Origin: a virus
IMG/VR virus record: IMGVR_UViG_3300050006_000929
Span: 1-37,455 of that record
Length of the DNA stretch: 37,455 nt
Strand: one strand, 5' to 3'
Shown here one piece after another: positions 1-6,747 of this stretch (its first letter is position 1; the number at the start of each line of letters is the position of its first letter). A program made the translations under genes and the position numbers. The notes beneath the pieces were generated by a model. That model saw only the letters and a list, made by a program, of their open reading frames with translations, did not search any database and was not told where the DNA came from.

Positions 1-153
1 AAATCCCTGGAGGAGCGCGGGTACGATAGGGGCCGAGATCTACTGTTGATCGGCGCGGTCGGTGTGTTCCAGAATCTGGATGACCGCGGCGCCTCCTACG
101 CTTCCGCCGTGATGGAGGGCATCCGAGTAGCCGGGAACGGATTGACGAGATGA
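1..153 (+). CDS. C-terminal end of an unknown phage protein (partial)
   Basis: This is an open frame entering from the window's left edge and ending in TGA at 151-153. Its stop overlaps the ATG of the next gene (ATGA), the usual spacing in this operon. The visible 50 residues include GYDRGRDLLLIG and a helical end with ASAVMEGIRVAGN. The hydrophobic and Arg/Gly pattern is compatible with a small tail or baseplate protein, but no family is recognised. It lies immediately upstream of baseplate genes, so a structural role is inferred from position only. The start lies outside the window. Confidence 0.6.
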   Translation, partial: KSLEERGYDRGRDLLLIGAVGVFQNLDDRGASYASAVMEGIRVAGNGLTR

Positions 154-722
154 CCGAAGAGTCGGCACAGCGGGACTACCGCCAACTGCGCGAGCAGCTG
201 TCTCGTGCCTTCAGCTTCGTGCGCTCGGTCGAGATCAACCGCAAGCTCGCGGCTATCACCTTCGACGACCTGTTGGCCGAGGCGTACACCCTGCTCGACG
301 ACAGCGCGATCACCGCGGAGCTCGACATCGCTACCACGGACGCAGGGCGCGTGGCGTTCGTGCAGGGGGAAGACGAGCTGACCGGCCTACGACGCCGTGG
401 GAAGCTCCAGCGCCTGGCCTCCCTCGCTGGCGACGTACTCGACGAGGCAACCTTCGGCTCCATCTTCACGGATCTCCAGCGCGCTGATGTCTCCCAGGTC
501 ACGGACACCTCCAGCTTGTTCGACAGGCTGAAGGAGTTCGACCCCACGGAAATCGCCTTGGACAGCGAGTATGAAGATGAGGACGACGGTTCGAAGCTGG
601 TGGAAATCCAAGGCTCCGTGGTACTCCAGGACGGCGAGGAGCAGATCGACATCTTCGTGACGGAGGAAGCCCTGGAGACGCTTGCCAAGGCCCAGTTCAC
701 TGCCACAGAGGACGAGGGATGA
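150..722 (+). CDS. Hypothetical protein upstream of the baseplate genes
   Basis: This 190-residue acidic protein is not recognised. The N-terminal half (about 1-60) is rich in Arg, Glu and Leu and looks helical. A very acidic stretch (EYEDEDDG, about 143-150) precedes a beta-like C-terminal part. The start ATG overlaps the previous stop by 4 bases and the stop overlaps the next ATG by 4 bases (719-722), so it is probably translationally coupled on both sides. It directly precedes a gp25-like baseplate gene; a tail or baseplate accessory or assembly role is inferred from position alone. No cysteines, membrane segments or enzymatic motifs are visible. Confidence 0.7.
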   Translation: MTEESAQRDYRQLREQLSRAFSFVRSVEINRKLAAITFDDLLAEAYTLLDDSAITAELDIATTDAGRVAFVQGEDELTGLRRRGKLQRLASLAGDVLDEATFGSIFTDLQRADVSQVTDTSSLFDRLKEFDPTEIALDSEYEDEDDGSKLVEIQGSVVLQDGEEQIDIFVTEEALETLAKAQFTATEDEG

Positions 723-1387
723 CGGTAGACCTACAGCTCGTGCTCATCCAGGACCGGGTCCCGCTCCGGTTCATGAACTACGTCCCAGAGATGGCAATCC
801 CTACCCTCGAGCTCCGGGGCAAGGACTTCCGCACGGTCAGCGAGGTGCTGATCAACGACGTGCGCTCCCCCAGCTACCTCGTCATGTCCGACACCCGGAT
901 GCTGGTCCAAATCCCGACCACGGAGGCAGGGGCGACCATCCGAGGCGTGACGGTGCTCAGTCGGAGATTCACGGCCACCGAGCGGAGCATCATCAGCTTC
1001 CGCCTGGGGGCGCTGAATCAGGGCATCCGGGGCCTGGAGAAGCTGGTCCAGCACTTCGTGGTCGAGGTGCTCACCACTCCGGGCCGCGACATCTTCAACA
1101 AGGCCCGCGGCGGTGGTCTACGGTCCCTGATCGGTACGCCCACAGGCAAGCACTCGAAGACGAGGGTGACGGGAGCGTTCGCGCAGTCCGTGGACCGGGC
1201 GGCGGCGCAGATGGTCGCACGGCAGACCACCCAGAACCTACCGCCCGACGAGAAGCTCCTGGCCGCGGACCTCGTCGGTATCGACTACGACGCCGCCCGC
1301 GGTGAAGTCCGCGGTCGTGTCCAGCTCGCCTCCATGGCCGGCCAGGCGGCGAAGGTAACTCTCTCCTCGACGCAGGATGACAGCTGA
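719..1387 (+). CDS. Baseplate protein: IPT/TIG-like domain joined to a gp25-like (GPW/gp25) domain
   Basis: This 222-residue protein reads as two parts. Residues about 25-95 match the IPT/TIG immunoglobulin-like pattern: a short Pro-Thr-Leu strand, L-R-G-K-D-F, then EVLINDVRSPSYLV and MSDTRMLVQIP. Residues about 100-222 match the pattern of the gp25/W baseplate wedge family: a helix, then LTTPGRDIF, then GGGLRSLIG, a second helix, and C-terminal strands (VRGRVQL). In T4 and P2, gp25/W is a small baseplate wedge protein encoded beside the J/gp6-type wedge protein, exactly as here. The gene overlaps both neighbours by 4 and 1 bases. The assignment rests on motif pattern and synteny; the TIG fusion is unusual for this family. 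Confidence 0.62.
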   Translation: MTVDLQLVLIQDRVPLRFMNYVPEMAIPTLELRGKDFRTVSEVLINDVRSPSYLVMSDTRMLVQIPTTEAGATIRGVTVLSRRFTATERSIISFRLGALNQGIRGLEKLVQHFVVEVLTTPGRDIFNKARGGGLRSLIGTPTGKHSKTRVTGAFAQSVDRAAAQMVARQTTQNLPPDEKLLAADLVGIDYDAARGEVRGRVQLASMAGQAAKVTLSSTQDDS

Positions 1388-4300
1388 TGTCCAACGATGA
1401 TTTCAAGGCGTTCGTCGTGTCCCGGCTCCGGGCGGCAGAGCCCGCCCTGGACCTCACGGCAGGTTCCCGGTGGATGACCCGAGTGGTCGAGCCCATCGTC
1501 AGCCGGTTCGGGGACGACCCCCTGGGCCTGGATACGGGCGTCTTCATCCGTACCCGGCTCCAGCAGGAGTTCCCCAACCTCGGTGTGGTGGAGGGGCACG
1601 CAATCGACGACGCGTTGGTCAAGCCGAGCATCCCGATCGTCTCTGCCTTCCGTCGTGCGCTGATGCAGATCCAGACGGATCGCAGCCTCATCAACCTGGA
1701 CACCATGAGCGACAACTCCGTCGACGCATGGCTGGCCAACTTCTTCCTCTCGCGCGCGGCCGGAGGGTACGCCGTCGGGACAGGGCGGGTCTTCTTCTCG
1801 AGCCCCACCTACGCGACGTTCACTGCCACCAACCCCTTCATCAGCAGAAGCGGGCTCACCTTCCTGCCCCCCAACCCCCAGACCATCACGGTCACCCAGA
1901 TGGCGGCCCAGCGACAGGGAGGGTTGTACTACGCGGACGTGATCCTGCGCGCGGAGTCCCCGGGCGAGGACTACAACCTCGAGCCAGGCGACCTCACCTC
2001 GGTCACGGGCATCGACGGCGCAGTGCGCGTCACCAACCTCTTCCGCTTCTCGGGCGGACTGGCGCGGGAGACCAATGTCCAGGCGTCGTCCCGCGGTGAG
2101 CAGGCCCTCACGGAGAGGTCCCTCACCTCCGGCCGCGGCATCTTCACTCGGATCATGGACCTGTACGCCGGCGCGGTGCGCAACCTCGTCGTCGTGGGCA
2201 TGGGGGATCCCGAGATGCAGCGGGACATCCTTCGTGGATCCAGCGAGGGCCGTCTCCTCAGCAGTGGGGTGAGCCTGACCATCGGCACCTTCGTGCTGCA
2301 CATGGGCATGTTCGAGGACCGCGGCATCCTGGGTACGGAGCTGATCGAGGTGGGCAACACCATCGACCTCAACTACTGGCCCCTGCTCTACGGCCTGTCG
2401 TTCGACCAGCAGCACGAGGAGTTTGCGATCGAGGCCATCGTCGCCGACACCCGGACCTTGATCCCCTCCATCCCGAGCATCGTGCTGATGCAGCTCGACG
2501 GTATCCCGGCCCCCACGGGGACCGTACTCGGTGGGATCCCCGCGGTCCTGCCCGGCGTGTTCTCGGCGGTGAAGGGCAACGGACAGATCACCGTGTCCGA
2601 GCTCCCGGGCGGCATCCTGCAGCCGACCACTCCCAACGGCCTGATCGAAGTGGACGACAACGCGGTCCACCTCGGGGGCAAGCACGACATCTGGGTCCGT
2701 CCGACCGCGGACACGGCCAAGGCGCTGACGGTTACAGCCCTGGCAGACGAAGAGCCCCTCGTCGCGGGTCGAACCATCGTCACGGCCGGCCTGGGTGCCA
2801 ACCCCAACATCGTCTCCTCCTCCGACGCCACGGTGGACTGGATCGAGCTCGGGACGGAACGCGGCATGTTGTTGGTGATCCAGGACGGGGTCGACGCAGG
2901 GACCTACGCCATCCTGGAGGTCGCCGCGGACCACCTCGTCCTCGACGCGGACATGACGTCGAGCGAGGCCAGCCTGCTGTTCAAGGTGGTCGATGAGGTA
3001 CAGCACGACCTCGTGACACCGAAGGTGCTGAAGGTTCCCTTCGGTACGGAGGCACCTGGCAACGACCTCGCCACCATCATCGGATCAGAGACCGTGGTCC
3101 TGGGGATCAACGCCATCTCGTACGGTGCAGAGGTTGGGGACACCCTGGAGATCCTGGCCGGCCCCAACGAGGGGATCTACCAGATCATCTCCTTCGCCAC
3201 CAGCGGCGGCGGCACCACCCCGACCTTGGACCGCCCGATGGGGTCGAGCGGCTCCCACCTGTCGTACAAGATCTACACTGCGCAGGAGGCGATCCAGCGG
3301 CCGATGGTCCGTATCCAGCCCCAGGGAGTCCGTCTCCTGGATAGCGCGGACCAGACCACCGACACCGTCATCCCTCCCGCACTCCCCGTCGACGCGAGGA
3401 ACACCCACGCCTTCACGGGCGCAGAGCCCATCTGCGATGGCCGGTGGGGCTTCGTGGCGCCGGACCCCGGCCCCATCTTCCAGCCTGTCGACAGCGCGCC
3501 GTGCTCTGCGACGGAGTGGCTCGAGGCGCAGCTGATGGCAGACGTGGTCGACCCTGACGAGGAAGACCGCGCCCTGGAGATCCTGGACGTCCTGGACGCT
3601 ATCATCTCTGGTGGGGACTACACGGATGGATGCATCCCATGTGATGGGTGGATCGCCTGTGTGCGCCTCACCACCAAGCGGCTGCACATCTCCTTCCTGC
3701 CGAACTCCGGGTTCGTCACCTACCTCGGCCAGATCGTCGACTGGCTCGACACGGTGTTCACCAACTTCTTCCGCATGGCCAACCCCTTCACCATTGAGGC
3801 GGATGCCACGGGCATCTCCATCCCGTTGGGCATGGGTGCGGAGCTGCCCGGGGAAGGAGAGACCCCCCTGTGGCAGACGGAGATCTGTATCCCCAAGGAG
3901 TTCTTCGACTGCTGCTGCAACGTGTGGATCGGCCTCCCCGAGTTCGACATCGCCCGCCTCGCCCAGATTATCGACGCCGCCGTCGGCGGGGAAGGCTGGG
4001 ACGCGATGGAGAACCTGGACAACCTGTTTACCCCGGAGGTGATCCTGGCTGTCTTGTCGCTCATCGCAGACGCACACGACCCATGCGCTCTGCAAGCCCA
4101 GGCCGGGGACGTGCTGGTGCTGCACACAGGCCCCAACGCCGGGGGCTACGTCATCCAGGACGTGCACAGGTACGACCTGAAGATCCCGCTGGCGTTCATG
4201 GGCACAACCACTGACGAGGCGCTGGCCTGGGCAGAGACGGTCCCGATCCTGTCGCTGGCAGTCGTCATCATCGAAGGGGAGTTCCAGGTACAGGCGTGCG

Positions 4301-6462
4301 AGGCCCTGTGCGACTTCTTCGCCGAGGGGTTCCCCGACGAGCCGCCGTTCCCCGACATGCCCGAGTTCGACGGCTACTGCTACGACGACTACGGCAACGA
4401 GAAGAGCCCCTTCGACTGGCTGATCAAGTTCATGCAGTGGTTCATGGACTTCCTCTCGAGCCTGGGGCTGGACGTTCCCGACGACATCCCGATCCAGCCG
4501 GGCACATTCGTGCAGGGACTCTTCGGGCTCCTGTTCCCGAGCTACGGCGTAGGAGAGGGAGTGTGCGAGGGCACGGTGCGGGTGTACTGGGCAGAGCCCA
4601 CCACTGCGGAGTTCGACGGCAGTGGCAACTGCCTCGTGCTGCCCGACGACGATGACGACTCTGCCACACCACCGCCCGTCATTCGGTCAGGCCCGGCCTC
4701 CCTCTTCACCGGAACCATCGGGGAGACGGAGCTCCTGTTCGCGGCCAGCACCAACGTGGATCCGTACATGCTGTTTCCAAGCAAGGACACCACGGTGGAT
4801 GTGAACGTCCTGGACTGGCCGCGGCACCTCAGCGTGGTGCAGGACCCGGGAGGATGGGCGAACCTGCAGATCACGGACCTGGAGGTCCCGGCACCCATCG
4901 CGCTGGGGCTACAGCCGTTCCAGGACGTCCTCCAGCTGCACGAGGAGCGGTTCCTGCTAGGTACCAAGGACCGGCGCCCGGCGCTGGCGACCATCGTGGG
5001 CAGCAACATTGTCCGCATCCTGGACTCCTTCCCTCACGACGTGATCGCCGACCAGGAGATCGAGGACGGGGACATCCTCTTCATCGAGGAGGGGCTCGAC
5101 GCCGACGGATACCGCGTGACCCGCCGCCTGACGGATAAGACGTTCGAGCTGGACCGCCCGATGGTGGACAGCACCTTGTCTGTGATCAAGGACGGGGCCG
5201 ACGGTTCTTTCGACGCCACAGCCGTGGCACCGGCCAATGCTCGCTTCACCTCTGCCTCGTCTCCCTTCACCACGGAGGACATCGGTCGATACCTCACGGT
5301 GTACGGGACGGTAGACGGAGAGAACGACGTGTCGAGACGGATCGCGGCCGTGGCACCGGACGGCAGCTCCGTGGACCTGGACGACCCCTTCTCCTCGGTG
5401 GTGGACGTCAACGTGGTCTGGTGTGTGTCGGCGGCTCCCGCCACCCCGCCGGGCGTCACGGATGCCGGTGGCACGGAGCTGGTGGCCCTGCGCCCCTTCC
5501 GTGTCTACAACGGCACCGCGACCGAGTGGATGGTCATGTCCGTTGACACGTCCCTGGACAACTCCGTGGCCGCGTTCGAGATCATGTCGTACGGGGAGTT
5601 CCTGTCCGGGGACGCAGTGACCGCGGCCCAGCCGACCGATGGAGTGCATCAGCCGTTCTCCGTGGTGCGTCCGGGGATCCAGCGCATCACCTCGACCCAG
5701 ATGGCCGAGAACCGCGAGAACGGGCTGTACTACTTCGACGTCAAGGTGCGGTCCCTCGGGTACGACGAGGTCTTCAACATCGCCCGGACCACCAAGCTGG
5801 AGCCCGTGCTCGGCACGTACCGTGCCGACGGCTACAGGTACGACGTGGAGAACACCAACCTGACCTTCTCCTCCTACGAGGAGGTGGGCCTGGTGTTCTC
5901 CCCCAGGTTCCTCCCGGTCGGCCTCGAGGACCGCGAGGAGAACTTCCTCCCGTGCCGCGGCCAACGCCTGCAGATCACGTACGACCAGGCACCTCTGGTG
6001 GACCAGATCCAGCAGGTGCTCAAGACCAACCTGGATCGCCAGCTGGTCTCGGATCCCCTGGCGAGGCACTTCCTCCCCAGCTACGTGTACTTGCACATCG
6101 TCTACAAGGGCGGGGACGAGACCTCCGTCATCGCGCAGGACTTCACGGACAAGATCCGTGGCCTCGAGCCCGAGGACGAGTTCAGCGTGGCCGCCCTAGA
6201 GAAGATGATGGAGCAGCGCGGGGTGGCCGACTGGACACATCCCATCGAGATCATCACGCTGACGCACGACCTGGATCGTCGGATGGTGGTGGAGCGGTCG
6301 GAAGACCGTGTCGGTGGGACGGCGCTGGTGCTGTACAACGGCACCAATCGCACATCCTACTTGATCCCGGGGCCTGATCGCAGTACGTCTGACGAAGAGG
6401 ACATCCCTCCGGGGGAGCGGATCTTCCTGGAGCGAGAGTCAGCGGTGACCGTGCTGAAATGA
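1387..6462 (+). CDS. Giant baseplate J-like (gp6/gp47-type) wedge protein with long insert
   Basis: This 1691-residue virion protein starts like baseplate J proteins: DLTAGSRW (about 23-30), a helical segment, an A-x-G-x-x-x-G-x-x-F strand region, the PGEDYNL turn (about 192-198) and a stretch near 280 ending GMGDPEMQRD. Ordinary J proteins are a few hundred residues long. Here about 1100 residues follow, including short G-D/G-Y beta modules (near 490, 580, 905 and 1225) and a segment from about 683 to 1082 with 15 cysteines. The C-terminal 280 residues return to J/gp6-like sequence (STQMAENRENGLYYFDV, then YVYLHIVYKGGDETSV and a helix ending RGV). The start ATG overlaps the previous stop (TGATG). 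It presumably forms the inner baseplate wedge. The 3' end is overlapped by 24 bases by an antisense gene. Confidence 0.72.
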   Translation: MSNDDFKAFVVSRLRAAEPALDLTAGSRWMTRVVEPIVSRFGDDPLGLDTGVFIRTRLQQEFPNLGVVEGHAIDDALVKPSIPIVSAFRRALMQIQTDRSLINLDTMSDNSVDAWLANFFLSRAAGGYAVGTGRVFFSSPTYATFTATNPFISRSGLTFLPPNPQTITVTQMAAQRQGGLYYADVILRAESPGEDYNLEPGDLTSVTGIDGAVRVTNLFRFSGGLARETNVQASSRGEQALTERSLTSGRGIFTRIMDLYAGAVRNLVVVGMGDPEMQRDILRGSSEGRLLSSGVSLTIGTFVLHMGMFEDRGILGTELIEVGNTIDLNYWPLLYGLSFDQQHEEFAIEAIVADTRTLIPSIPSIVLMQLDGIPAPTGTVLGGIPAVLPGVFSAVKGNGQITVSELPGGILQPTTPNGLIEVDDNAVHLGGKHDIWVRPTADTAKALTVTALADEEPLVAGRTIVTAGLGANPNIVSSSDATVDWIELGTERGMLLVIQDGVDAGTYAILEVAADHLVLDADMTSSEASLLFKVVDEVQHDLVTPKVLKVPFGTEAPGNDLATIIGSETVVLGINAISYGAEVGDTLEILAGPNEGIYQIISFATSGGGTTPTLDRPMGSSGSHLSYKIYTAQEAIQRPMVRIQPQGVRLLDSADQTTDTVIPPALPVDARNTHAFTGAEPICDGRWGFVAPDPGPIFQPVDSAPCSATEWLEAQLMADVVDPDEEDRALEILDVLDAIISGGDYTDGCIPCDGWIACVRLTTKRLHISFLPNSGFVTYLGQIVDWLDTVFTNFFRMANPFTIEADATGISIPLGMGAELPGEGETPLWQTEICIPKEFFDCCCNVWIGLPEFDIARLAQIIDAAVGGEGWDAMENLDNLFTPEVILAVLSLIADAHDPCALQAQAGDVLVLHTGPNAGGYVIQDVHRYDLKIPLAFMGTTTDEALAWAETVPILSLAVVIIEGEFQVQACEALCDFFAEGFPDEPPFPDMPEFDGYCYDDYGNEKSPFDWLIKFMQWFMDFLSSLGLDVPDDIPIQPGTFVQGLFGLLFPSYGVGEGVCEGTVRVYWAEPTTAEFDGSGNCLVLPDDDDDSATPPPVIRSGPASLFTGTIGETELLFAASTNVDPYMLFPSKDTTVDVNVLDWPRHLSVVQDPGGWANLQITDLEVPAPIALGLQPFQDVLQLHEERFLLGTKDRRPALATIVGSNIVRILDSFPHDVIADQEIEDGDILFIEEGLDADGYRVTRRLTDKTFELDRPMVDSTLSVIKDGADGSFDATAVAPANARFTSASSPFTTEDIGRYLTVYGTVDGENDVSRRIAAVAPDGSSVDLDDPFSSVVDVNVVWCVSAAPATPPGVTDAGGTELVALRPFRVYNGTATEWMVMSVDTSLDNSVAAFEIMSYGEFLSGDAVTAAQPTDGVHQPFSVVRPGIQRITSTQMAENRENGLYYFDVKVRSLGYDEVFNIARTTKLEPVLGTYRADGYRYDVENTNLTFSSYEEVGLVFSPRFLPVGLEDREENFLPCRGQRLQITYDQAPLVDQIQQVLKTNLDRQLVSDPLARHFLPSYVYLHIVYKGGDETSVIAQDFTDKIRGLEPEDEFSVAALEKMMEQRGVADWTHPIEIITLTHDLDRRMVVERSEDRVGGTALVLYNGTNRTSYLIPGPDRSTSDEEDIPPGERIFLERESAVTVLK
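1884..1983 (+). repeat. Copy 1 of an internal J-domain repeat in the giant baseplate protein
   Basis: It encodes TVTQMAAQRQGGLYYADV followed by a PGEDYNL turn. A matching segment lies at 5681-5780 in the same protein and reads TSTQMAENRENGLYYFDV. The two copies share TQMA, a conserved Arg and G-L-Y-Y-x-D-V about 1266 residues apart. This suggests an internal duplication of the J-type core, or one domain duplicated before the long insert arose. Confidence 0.6.
5681..5780 (+). repeat. Copy 2 of an internal J-domain repeat in the giant baseplate protein
   Basis: It is the C-terminal counterpart of the segment at 1884-1983, sharing the TQMA and GLYY-x-DV core. It introduces the C-terminal gp6-like part of the protein. 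Similarity is visible in the protein and only partly in the DNA, so the duplication is old or shaped by shared structure. Confidence 0.6.
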
Positions 6463-6744
6463 GGCACTCCCCGCTCGTACGATGACGGAGGTATAGGGAT
6501 CGAACTCACTGCCGCATGAGGTACACTGGCCCAGGAAATTGGGCGTGATCTGGTTGGGCTTGAAGGGCTGACGGGCGTTGATGATTGGCGTGATACCACC
6601 ACCGCACTCCGGACAGGAGACTGTCGAGAAGAACTCCTTGACGTCCGCGTCGGCCTGCATCACCAGCTCCTGGTCACCATGCTCCGCCACGATGGCCTCG
6701 AGCTCGGCACGATCCATGAACTGCAGGTGGGGAGTTGAGCGCAT
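6439..6744 (-). CDS. Small zinc-ribbon protein encoded antisense within the tail operon
   Basis: This 101-residue protein has a helical N-terminus (DRAELEAIVAEHG) and a classic zinc ribbon: C44-P-E-C47-G-G-G and C74-T-S-C77-G-S, 26 residues apart, the latter followed by EFDPY. It is the only gene on the - strand among the structural genes and it fills the otherwise empty 285 bases between two + strand genes. Its 3' end overlaps the baseplate gene by 24 bases. Its ATG lies 3 bases from the divergent ATG at 6748. No good Shine-Dalgarno is seen, but a -10-like TATACT sits 6 bases before the ATG, so the mRNA could be leaderless. Function is unknown; a transcription-linked or host-directed role is only a guess. 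Independent expression is typical of phage morons. Confidence 0.72.
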   Translation of the reverse strand: MRSTPHLQFMDRAELEAIVAEHGDQELVMQADADVKEFFSTVSCPECGGGITPIINARQPFKPNQITPNFLGQCTSCGSEFDPYTSVIVRAGSASFQHGHR

Positions 6745-6747
6745 CGC

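Noticed and set aside
1285-3006. A 573-codon open frame on the - strand opposite the baseplate gene
   Set aside because: Shadow of a G+C-rich gene; no recognisable domain and no start signal.
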